Shown here piece by piece: positions 6,469-12,286 of a DNA stretch of 12,286 bases. This DNA is from an uncultured Blautia sp. (GTDB taxonomy: Bacteria; Bacillota; Clostridia; Lachnospirales; Lachnospiraceae): contig CALIZJ010000193.1 in NCBI GenBank assembly GCA_938028845.1, positions 1 to 12,286 on the forward strand, in the 5' to 3' direction. Each line of letters begins with the position of its first letter. The stretch's first letter is position 1. Under the pieces are notes generated by a model. That model was not told where the DNA came from, made no database searches, and saw only the letters and a program-made list of their open reading frames with translations. The position numbers and the translations under genes are program-made.

Positions 6469-7555
6469 ATTGACCTCCTAAATATCTGAGAATATTGCGA
6501 AGTTCATAAATGGTCTTAGGTGCGTAGTAATTTTCTCCTGCAAATTCTTTTTCAAACCGGAAAAGATAACGCCGCAGCACTTCATCTTCTTTCCAAAGTA
6601 CCCTGCCTTCGAACAGGGGATACAGCATGACCGTGGGAATATCCATGCCAAACATGATCCTTCCGGTAAGGGCAGCGTTGGAACAGACAGTAAGGATGGT
6701 AATGTCCTCTGGGGTTTCATTGAGCAAAAACAGTTCCCAGGGAGCATCGCAGGTATATTTTCCAGTCAGTCCTGTAAGAAAAGGAAGGTTTTCGGGATTT
6801 CTGGGATGGGGCTTTACGGAAAAACTTTTGGGAAGAACCGCATCCCTGCACGCTTTCATAAGAACAAGGTCATTGCACTTAATGCCTTCTGCCCGAAAGG
6901 ACTGTTCCAGAAAGATAAAATCCGTGACCCGCTCCGGTTTTTTATAAGCGAACACATAATTTAAAAGCTCTATAAGCCTGGTATCCGAAGGGTTTATCTT
7001 CGGAAGAGGGACATTAGGAAAGCAGTCTCCCCGCATGGCAAGCCTTGGTTCGTAAAGGAGTACCTTTTCTATTTTCTCTCCCAGCATCCGTCCTTTTGGA
7101 TGGCTGTTAACCGGAGCTCTTCCTTCTTTTAGGAAGTCGATCACATAAGTGGAAAAGCCATCCTCATAACAGATAAAACGGCAGGGAGAATCGTAATACC
7201 GGCATGCTAACATTCTTGTAAAGGTGTCGAAATTGGAAAAATAGATTTCCTGGTAATCCCCAAGCTCATCGCTTAAGATCCAGCGGAAGATATTTTCAAT
7301 CTTATCAAATCCTTCGGAGGTCTCCGCTTCTTTTCCAACTGCGTATTTTCTGTTTAAATCTTTTGTCCTTGCGAAAAGAACCCGCTGGAAAACGCCGGTA
7401 TCTTTCAGACGTTCCTGATAATCCCGCAGCTTTTCCGTCACATCGGTAAGCAGGATATCCGCCGTTTTTTCCTTCAGAAGAGAATTTTTTAAATGTATGG
7501 CGGTAAGAAGCTGATAGACAGAATTTACAAGAAAAAGAACTGGGCCATCAAACAT
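6461..7555 (-). CDS. Sialyltransferase-like glycosyltransferase (GT52/polysialyltransferase type), second copy
   Basis: A 364-residue protein. The N-terminus 'VLFLVNSVYQLLTAIHLKN' resembles the 'T-P-Y/F-Q-L-L-A-I' start of GT52 and polysialyltransferase-type enzymes. The hallmark motifs of GT-B bacterial sialyltransferases are visible: D/E-D/E-G as 'YEDGFSTY' (E131, D132, G133), HP as 'SVKPHPRNP' (H250, P251), and a serine/threonine segment 'TVCSNAALTG' (289-298). In characterised families the acidic pair gives the catalytic base and the HP histidine contacts the CMP-sugar. No signal peptide or membrane segment is evident, so it should act in the cytoplasm. The start has GGAGG 7 nt upstream and overlaps the preceding gene by 8 bp. 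A KdsB-like CMP-sugar maker two genes downstream suggests a CMP-ulosonate donor. Acceptor and linkage are unknown, and the family call is from motifs only. Confidence 0.7.
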   Translation of the reverse strand: MFDGPVLFLVNSVYQLLTAIHLKNSLLKEKTADILLTDVTEKLRDYQERLKDTGVFQRVLFARTKDLNRKYAVGKEAETSEGFDKIENIFRWILSDELGDYQEIYFSNFDTFTRMLACRYYDSPCRFICYEDGFSTYVIDFLKEGRAPVNSHPKGRMLGEKIEKVLLYEPRLAMRGDCFPNVPLPKINPSDTRLIELLNYVFAYKKPERVTDFIFLEQSFRAEGIKCNDLVLMKACRDAVLPKSFSVKPHPRNPENLPFLTGLTGKYTCDAPWELFLLNETPEDITILTVCSNAALTGRIMFGMDIPTVMLYPLFEGRVLWKEDEVLRRYLFRFEKEFAGENYYAPKTIYELRNILRYLGGQYE

Positions 7556-8528
7556 ATTCTTCCCTCCCGGCTTTGTATAGGTATCCAGGCAGAATCCTGT
7601 CTCCTGCTATAATCAGCGTAAAATGCTTTCCCAGATTTTCACACCCTGTAGAAGTAATGGTACAGATGGTCCGCGGCTTTTTCCAGAATACATATGGAAG
7701 CAGTTCCGAAGGAAACGTCTCCCGGATCACTTTTGCTCTGGGAAAAATCCCCTGGTAATCCAGCATGTCGTCCGGGTGTTTTTTGATCACAACTTTGTGC
7801 TTTTTCAGCATTTTTGTTTCCATATCTTTATAAAGCTTTGTCTGTTCCTCCATTGACATTTCTCCGAGATTTGCAAAATTCTGTGTAAGCAGTATAGTAT
7901 CCGCCCGGGTCCAGATCTTCTTTTTCAAAAAGAAATGAATAAACCTTTTCCGCATGGCATATGACAGTTTCATTAAGGTTTCCTCCACTGAAAAATCCTG
8001 GCAGGGTTTTGGGAATTTTTTAATGGTTTGTGCCTTTTTTAGACAGACGATCGAAGAGATACAGGGATTCTCTCCTGTAAAAAGCCCGTATTTTTCTGCC
8101 AGATGGCTGTGAAGGGGATACCGTTTTTTCAGATTTTCCTTAAGCTTTTCAGGGTGGCTTAACATTCCCGCAGCATCTTCAAAAAAGACAAAAGATTGTT
8201 TGGCGTTTATAAGCAGCAGGGAAAAATAGAAATGGGCTCCCGCAACATAGATTTTCTGAAAATCCTCCAATTTCCAGGGAATACTCTGCTGGTATGCCTG
8301 CAGGGTCATGGCCTTTACCTGTTCCTCATTCTTATGGAGAATCCTGGTGTAAGGAAACAGGTATACTTCTTCAAAAAAGCCCTCCTCTTCCAATGTTTTA
8401 TACTGGGGATATTTCTCCGTAATAAAATCCGGCAGGATCAGTACCGCCCTTTCTTTTTTATGATAGATGGCTCTGTGCAGCATTACCTCCAAAAGCTGGT
8501 AAGAACTAACAGCGTGATACAAAACCAT
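7548..8528 (-). CDS. Sialyltransferase-like glycosyltransferase (GT52/polysialyltransferase type), first copy
   Basis: A 326-residue protein built on the same plan as the next gene but strongly diverged. It has the N-terminal 'LYHAVSSYQLLEVMLHRA', an acidic motif 'FFEDAAGML' (E117, D118; spaced EDAAG rather than EDG), an HP motif 'VIKKHPDDMLDY' (H251, P252) and a serine/threonine motif 'CTITSTGCENLG' (289-300). This trio is the signature of GT-B fold sialyltransferase-like enzymes that use CMP-sugar donors. It looks soluble and cytoplasmic. GGAGG stands 9 nt before the ATG, and a 31-nt gap separates it from the COG5610-like gene upstream. Two diverged members side by side could add two residues in different linkages, or work alternately in a repeat. 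The altered acidic motif leaves open a different donor or weaker activity. Confidence 0.65.
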   Translation of the reverse strand: MVLYHAVSSYQLLEVMLHRAIYHKKERAVLILPDFITEKYPQYKTLEEEGFFEEVYLFPYTRILHKNEEQVKAMTLQAYQQSIPWKLEDFQKIYVAGAHFYFSLLLINAKQSFVFFEDAAGMLSHPEKLKENLKKRYPLHSHLAEKYGLFTGENPCISSIVCLKKAQTIKKFPKPCQDFSVEETLMKLSYAMRKRFIHFFLKKKIWTRADTILLTQNFANLGEMSMEEQTKLYKDMETKMLKKHKVVIKKHPDDMLDYQGIFPRAKVIRETFPSELLPYVFWKKPRTICTITSTGCENLGKHFTLIIAGDRILPGYLYKAGREEYV

Positions 8529-8559
8529 TTTTCATTTCCTCCGTTTTCCTATTTAAACC

Positions 8560-10470
8560 CTAATTTACAAAGGCATCATCCAAAAGCTCCTGAAACACCT
8601 CCATCTCTTTTTGGTTGCGCCCGCTTAAAACACTGACCATAGGCGCATAGGCGTCTCTGCCGCTGATGGGGATCGTAAGTCCCAACTTCTCCTCTGCTTT
8701 CATAAACTGGCGGACAAAATCCAGCACGCCTCTGTGGATCTCCTGGATGTGACGGACATCCTGGCGGTTTTCTTTAAAGTCCATTTGAACACTGCCGTCC
8801 GTACCTAAATGAAAGCCTCTTAAGCCCCCTGTAGGAGCCCCTAAAAGAAGTTCCCAGTAAAGATTATGCCCCTTTGCAGGGTCGTGATATTTCCAGATAT
8901 CCCTGTTCTCTGTCTGCGAATAAAGATAACTTACCAGTTTTCCCTGAAAGAGGAATCCTTCCCCTGCATCTTCTTCAAAGCAATGGCGGCTGTTTGTCCC
9001 GCCTAAGATTCCTGTAATGGGACAAGAAAGATCCCACAGGCAGTTTACCGCATGATCCAGCATTACCGCACCGCTTCCCACCCATCCGATATCTACCGCC
9101 GCCGCATTTTTACACCCTGTAAGAACTGGCGTGAAATAGGCTTTTGCAGCAAGGATCTGTTCCTGATATGCTTTTCTGACTTCATCCCAATTGTCTATAA
9201 AATATTCTTTGACAAGATCTGCATTTCTATACGTTAATTTCTCATCTGCCTTTACTTTCTTTTTTCTGCAAAGGTCTTCTTCCAAATGGGAAAGATCCAT
9301 ATCCTTTAAGACCTGCCGGATAGAAAATCCCTGGTTCACTTTATGGAAAAGGAATCTTCTAAAATATTCATAGCGATATTTTCCCGCTGTTATCTTCAAA
9401 GCGGCGCTTCTGGACCAAAGCACATAGGCGGTATTTTTTTCCTCTTTTGGATAGAGCATCAGGTAGGCTTTTTTTAAAAGATAACCGTCTCTGGACAGAA
9501 ACAGTACCTTCTCTATTTGGTTCTTTTTAACATGATCATAAATAAAGCGGCAATATCCTGTCACAAAGAGCCCGCCGTATACATACCCGTATTCGTACTC
9601 TCTTAAATATCCTTTCCAGCCGCTGTGCAGGTGAGAATTTACCAGTCCCCTGTATATGCTTCCGGTTAATACAGACATGTCCATAGGGCGGTAAACATTC
9701 CCCAATGTATTTACATTTTGATAATAAAAGCTGTCCACAGAATGTTCCTGTGCATTTTTAAAATCGCTTTCCAGGTTGTCTCCAATGTGCGCGTACCGAA
9801 GCTGCTTTCCATAGACATTCCGAATATGATCGTATAAAGTGCCGTCTCCTTTGGAACCTCCGTATTCATTTGATACAAAACATTCCTTTAACCCTTCATA
9901 ATCGCAGGATCTTAAAAGATGGAGGATTTGTTCTCCGCTTAAATACATGTCAGAAGTTAAAATAATTTTCTTTCCATAGCTTTGTAAAGTACGGACTGCC
10001 TGAAGCATATATGGATTGGCAAAACAGACTTTTTCTTCCCAGAAAAGTTCCGCCTGCATCCCTTGTTCCGCCGGGATTCCGCTCTCCCGCTCAAGAACGC
10101 TCCAAATCTCCAAAAGACTTACCTCGTAGGTTTTGCCAGCCTTGTACTTTATTTGTCTTGCTTTTCGTTCTGCCTCCATGCGGATTCGCCGGAAATCCGG
10201 ATAAGAAAGCTCCATGCCCACCAGGTAAAACACATCTGCCGGATGGGAAACCATTCGGAAAAGTAAGGTATCAAATACGTCAAACGAAAGAATATCATAG
10301 GGCAAAAGCTGTCTCACAAACACTTTCCAGTGTTCTTTTTTATGAAGGTTCGATTCGCCTAAAGCTACGGGAAGGACTTTCTCTTCATAATGTTCCAGAT
10401 AATTTTTTTTCATTTTGGTGATCCGGTTGGTTAAAAAACGGCGGATCCTTTCTTTTAATTCTGTTTCCAT
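8560..10470 (-). CDS. Large HAD-like protein of polysaccharide loci (COG5610 type)
   Basis: A 636-residue protein whose first ~260 residues form a HAD domain: motif I 'LSFDVFDTLLFR' (nucleophile position D64, T68), motif II 'LTSDMYLS' (171-178), a lysine in 'GGSKGDGTLYDHI' (204-216) and motif IV 'IGDNLESDFKNA' (229-240). The residue two after the nucleophile is F66, where phosphatases carry the acid/base Asp, so ordinary phosphatase chemistry is doubtful. The remaining ~370 residues are a conserved but unexplained region with 'VLFLSRDGYLLKKAY' (322-336) and 'AAVDIGWVGSGA' (457-468). The combination matches the COG5610 proteins common in capsule and O-antigen clusters, which have no agreed function. 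The ATG at 10470 lacks a clear Shine-Dalgarno sequence, unlike every other gene here, and lies 32 nt after the ATPase stop. I infer a role in making or modifying the exported glycan. Confidence 0.8.
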   Translation of the reverse strand: METELKERIRRFLTNRITKMKKNYLEHYEEKVLPVALGESNLHKKEHWKVFVRQLLPYDILSFDVFDTLLFRMVSHPADVFYLVGMELSYPDFRRIRMEAERKARQIKYKAGKTYEVSLLEIWSVLERESGIPAEQGMQAELFWEEKVCFANPYMLQAVRTLQSYGKKIILTSDMYLSGEQILHLLRSCDYEGLKECFVSNEYGGSKGDGTLYDHIRNVYGKQLRYAHIGDNLESDFKNAQEHSVDSFYYQNVNTLGNVYRPMDMSVLTGSIYRGLVNSHLHSGWKGYLREYEYGYVYGGLFVTGYCRFIYDHVKKNQIEKVLFLSRDGYLLKKAYLMLYPKEEKNTAYVLWSRSAALKITAGKYRYEYFRRFLFHKVNQGFSIRQVLKDMDLSHLEEDLCRKKKVKADEKLTYRNADLVKEYFIDNWDEVRKAYQEQILAAKAYFTPVLTGCKNAAAVDIGWVGSGAVMLDHAVNCLWDLSCPITGILGGTNSRHCFEEDAGEGFLFQGKLVSYLYSQTENRDIWKYHDPAKGHNLYWELLLGAPTGGLRGFHLGTDGSVQMDFKENRQDVRHIQEIHRGVLDFVRQFMKAEEKLGLTIPISGRDAYAPMVSVLSGRNQKEMEVFQELLDDAFVN

Positions 10471-10502
10471 GTTTACACCATTTACATAATTCTGTATTAT
10501 GT

Positions 10503-11252
10503 CTACTTAACCATTTTCTCATAGGACCTGCATACTTGAAATGGGTCGCCCAATGCATTAAGTTTCCCCTTTTCAATCCAGACTGCCCGGGAACAATTTT
10601 TCTCTATCACAGATGGGGAGTGGGAAACGATAAGTACAGTGGAACCTCCATGAATCATCTCACGAATCCTCGTCTCGCTTTTTTTCCGGAAAAAAAGATC
10701 CCCTACACTGAGCACTTCATCCAGGATCAGGATTTCGGGCGTGTCCCGGATAGTGGCAATGGAAAAGCCAAGCCTGGAAACCATACCCGAGGAATAGTTG
10801 CGCACCTTCTCTTCCATAAAGCCCTCAAGCTCAGCAAACGCTACAATATCCGGATATTTACCATCAATAAATTCCTTCGTATAGCCGATGATCGCTCCGT
10901 TTAAATACACGTTTTCTTTTCCTGTCAGTTCCGGGTCAAATCCTGCTCCCAGGGTAAGAAGATGTATTTTTTTCTGGTCTGCCAGAACGCTTCCGGAAGT
11001 AGGCAGCAAAACGCCGGAAATAATTTTTAAAAGAGTGCTTTTTCCAGATCCGTTGCTTCCTATAATCCCTAAAACTTCCCCTTTTTTCACATCAAAACTG
11101 ATATCATCCAGGGCACGAAAAACCTCCTGCTTTCTTTGCCCTTTTAATGCCCCTATTAAAAATTCTTTTAAACTTGTGGGCTCGTCTTTTTCTTTTTTAA
11201 ACTCCATGGTCACATTTTTTACCACGATCGCTGTATCCTGCAAGCTGCTCAT
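10503..11252 (-). CDS. Polysaccharide ABC transporter ATPase (Wzt/TagH type, short form)
   Basis: A 249-residue ABC ATPase. Walker A is 'GSNGSGKST' (65-73), the signature 'NYSSGM' (152-157), Walker B 'ILILDEV' (174-180) and the H-loop histidine H211. 'LTLGAGFDPELTGKENVYLN' (99-118) is the characteristic segment of Wzt/TagH/RfbB-type exporters of lipid-linked polysaccharide or teichoic acid. An N-terminal insertion (about 20-45) before the first strand is also usual for this group. It ends soon after the H-loop, so it lacks the C-terminal carbohydrate-binding domain that reads chain termini in Wzt of E. coli O8/O9a. It powers the permease encoded just upstream. AAGGAGG abuts the ATG at 11252 with no spacer, so translation may really begin at TTG 11243 (codon 4), 9 nt after that site; an AGGGG 7 nt before the ATG is the alternative. 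Confidence 0.93.
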   Translation of the reverse strand: MSSLQDTAIVVKNVTMEFKKEKDEPTSLKEFLIGALKGQRKQEVFRALDDISFDVKKGEVLGIIGSNGSGKSTLLKIISGVLLPTSGSVLADQKKIHLLTLGAGFDPELTGKENVYLNGAIIGYTKEFIDGKYPDIVAFAELEGFMEEKVRNYSSGMVSRLGFSIATIRDTPEILILDEVLSVGDLFFRKKSETRIREMIHGGSTVLIVSHSPSVIEKNCSRAVWIEKGKLNALGDPFQVCRSYEKMVK

Positions 11253-11259
11253 CCTCCTT
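11253..11259 (-). promoter_or_regulatory. Ribosome binding site with ambiguous start for the ABC ATPase
   Basis: The minus strand reads AAGGAGG directly against ATG 11252, too close for normal initiation there. TTG at 11243-11241 is in frame and 9 nt away, which is ideal spacing. Either a TTG start (246 residues) or use of the weaker AGGGG just upstream for the ATG is possible. Confidence 0.5.
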
Positions 11260-11273
11260 CCCCTATTGGCTGT

Positions 11274-11348
11274 CAGGCTGGATATAGACCTGCTTCTCCT
11301 CTTTCATTTATAGCCGCAAAAACGGGGTGTCTTTGCAGGCTGTAGACC
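11274..11348 (-). repeat. Short imperfect direct repeat in the permease-ATPase gap
   Basis: On the minus strand GGTCTACAGCCTG (11348-11336) recurs as GGTCTATATCCAGCCTG (11290-11274). The two copies are identical apart from a 4-nt insertion, TATC, and lie 45 nt apart. They occupy a 123-nt non-coding gap that is much longer than the other gaps in the operon. They may be remnants of a small duplication or protein/RNA-binding sites; chance is not excluded. Confidence 0.35.
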
Positions 11349-11375
11349 GATATCTCTTAAAAAGCGCTGGCTTCC

Positions 11376-12149
11376 CTAAAGCTTCTGCATGATCCGGTTT
11401 TTGCAGCCGGCAAACAGCATACGCCCCGCCAAAAATATTCCTATACTCCAGAGAACCATCTGTGCAGTCTCAGAAATAAGGGGAAACTCCCCATATAGGA
11501 TCCCTTTTCGCATACAATGGATAAACACATACATGGGATTATGAAGAATGACTTTATGAATCAGTCCTTGAAGCTGATCCGCCGGATAAAAAATAGCGGA
11601 ACAATACATCCAAAGGGTAAGAAACACAGTATATAAATGCTTCACATCACCAAAAAAGACATAAGCCGCCGCCAGAATATACGCGATTCCAAGAGAAAAA
11701 AGAGTCAGGAAAAAAAGGATCGGAACGGCCATAAACATTGTCCATTTCGGCGTCACATGAAATACTGCCAGCATAACCGCATAGGCAATGAGGGAATAGC
11801 CCAGATTTAAAAGAGCTGTATAGACCCGTGCCAGGATAAAAAGCTCCATGGGAAACTTTACTTTTAAAAGCAGCATCTTATTATCCGCCAGGGCAGTCAT
11901 TGCAGAAATAGTTGCTCCAGTAAAAGTCTGCCATATGATATAACCGGTAAGATAATAAATCGGATAGTTTTCAATAGAACGGCGAAATAGCTGGGAGAAG
12001 ATCAGGGAAAGGACGCTCATGGATAACAGCGGATTTAAAACACTCCACAAGATTCCAAGATAGGATCTGGCATATTTTCTTTTGATCTCCCTTAAAGTCA
12101 ACTGCCGGATGAGGAATCCGTACTGTCTTTTCTGCTCCCATTGGTCCAT
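11376..12149 (-). CDS. Polysaccharide ABC transporter permease (Wzm/TagG type, ABC-2)
   Basis: A 257-residue membrane protein of normal length for the family. The N-terminal amphipathic region 'REIKRKYARSYLGILWSVLN' (19-38) is the family's interface helix. After it come about six hydrophobic segments, for example around 40-55, 63-80, 105-130, 138-165, 170-190 and 230-248 by eye. With the ATPase encoded next it would carry an undecaprenyl-linked glycan from the inner to the outer face of the membrane. The start is secured by an in-frame TAA 6 nt before the ATG; the nearest site, AGGAG, is 11 nt upstream, which is long. The gene is followed by 123 nt of non-coding DNA before the ATPase, unusual for this gene pair. 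Confidence 0.92.
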   Translation of the reverse strand: MDQWEQKRQYGFLIRQLTLREIKRKYARSYLGILWSVLNPLLSMSVLSLIFSQLFRRSIENYPIYYLTGYIIWQTFTGATISAMTALADNKMLLLKVKFPMELFILARVYTALLNLGYSLIAYAVMLAVFHVTPKWTMFMAVPILFFLTLFSLGIAYILAAAYVFFGDVKHLYTVFLTLWMYCSAIFYPADQLQGLIHKVILHNPMYVFIHCMRKGILYGEFPLISETAQMVLWSIGIFLAGRMLFAGCKNRIMQKL

Positions 12150-12155
12150 AGTCTT

Positions 12156-12269
12156 TTAATCTCCTGCTCTCCTTTTTTGTGTAAGCTGTAAGAAATATAA
12201 ACGGAGGAACTTATATAAAGTATAACGTCTAAGCAAAGCAGCGCTGCCTTTTCCTCCAAGGACGGCACT
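12156..12269 (-). CDS. Truncated C-terminal end of an upstream gene, product unknown
   Basis: One minus-strand frame is open from the end of genuine sequence (12269) to a TAA at 12158-12156, 6 nt before the permease ATG. It gives 37 residues, starting SAVLGGKGSA and including 'LLRRYTLYKFLRLYFLQL' and a basic tail ending RRAGD. Arg/Tyr/Leu-rich ends like this occur in glycosyltransferases of such loci, and the stop position fits operon spacing. However, a second frame is also open across this stretch, so the call is tentative. No function can be assigned from 37 residues. Confidence 0.4.
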   Translation of the reverse strand, partial: SAVLGGKGSAALLRRYTLYKFLRLYFLQLTQKRRAGD

Positions 12270-12286
12270 AGATCGGAAGAGCGTCG
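12270..12286. other. Illumina TruSeq adapter remnant at the contig end
   Basis: The final 17 bases, AGATCGGAAGAGCGTCG, are identical to the start of the Illumina TruSeq adapter read-through sequence. They are not genomic. The contig therefore ends at a read end within a fragmented assembly, and nothing should be inferred from translation or motifs in this stretch. Confidence 0.96.

Noticed and set aside
11261..11306. 14-codon mini-ORF (MKEEKQVYIQ...) just before the ABC ATPase
   Set aside because: It has no ribosome binding site of its own and is too short to support. It could be a leader peptide, but nothing in the sequence shows this.
10888..11313. Plus-strand open frame of 141 codons opposite the ABC ATPase
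   Set aside because: It lies antisense to an ATPase with complete Walker and signature motifs. The Ser/Phe/Leu-rich translation is an antisense artefact.
11302..11378. In-frame open stretch after the permease TAG stop, as a possible readthrough extension or pseudogene tail
   Set aside because: Only 23 codons stay open before TGA, which is expected by chance. The permease is already of full family length.
12150..12269. A second minus-strand frame open through the right edge and into the permease start (translation with LEEKAALLCLDVI)
   Set aside because: It would overlap the permease by about 60 nt, unlike the 4-8 bp overlaps elsewhere in this operon. The other frame stops neatly before the permease, though the evidence is thin either way.

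Overview
The window looks like a bacterial contig end carrying a cell-surface polysaccharide locus. All credible genes lie on the minus strand. Strong AGGAGG-type ribosome binding sites before most genes, lysine-rich proteins, a probable GTG start and a short two-component polysaccharide ABC exporter suggest a Firmicute, probably a gut Clostridia/Lachnospiraceae member. This taxonomic placement is inference, since no rRNA or marker gene is present. The last 17 bases (12270-12286) read as Illumina TruSeq adapter, so the right edge is an assembly artefact and real sequence stops at 12269.

In transcription order (right to left) the main operon holds: a truncated C-terminal coding end (12269-12156); an ABC-2 polysaccharide permease (12149-11376) and its ATPase (11252-10503); a large two-part HAD-like protein of the COG5610 type (10470-8560); two tandem glycosyltransferases with sialyltransferase-type motifs (8528-7548 and 7555-6461); a fusion of a GT2 domain with a degenerate GT32-like domain (6468-4660); a KdsB-like cytidylyltransferase (4645-3902); a DRE-TIM aldolase with an extra C-terminal domain (3905-2391); and a HAD phosphatase (2398-1754). 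From 8528 down to 1754 the genes overlap by 4-8 bp or are 14 nt apart, indicating coupled translation. A 14-bp inverted repeat with T tracts (1622-1666) looks like the operon terminator.

The most interesting reading is that the last three genes form a self-contained route to a CMP-activated 3-deoxy-ulosonic acid. The aldolase would join pyruvate to a sugar aldehyde, the HAD enzyme would remove a phosphate, and the KdsB-like enzyme would attach CMP. The two sialyltransferase-like enzymes, from a fold that uses CMP-sugar donors, would put the residue into a glycan that the ABC transporter exports. Aldolase, phosphatase and cytidylyltransferase would then parallel KdsA-KdsC-KdsB, but with an unrelated condensing enzyme and in a probable Gram-positive.

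Downstream of the terminator lies a separate unit: an AraC-family regulator (1563-718) followed by the N-terminal part of a class III PLP aminotransferase (634 to the left edge). The aminotransferase runs off the window and shows no obvious link to the polysaccharide genes. No rRNA, tRNA, CRISPR array, insertion sequence or attachment site was seen, and no gene-free stretch exceeds 300 bases.
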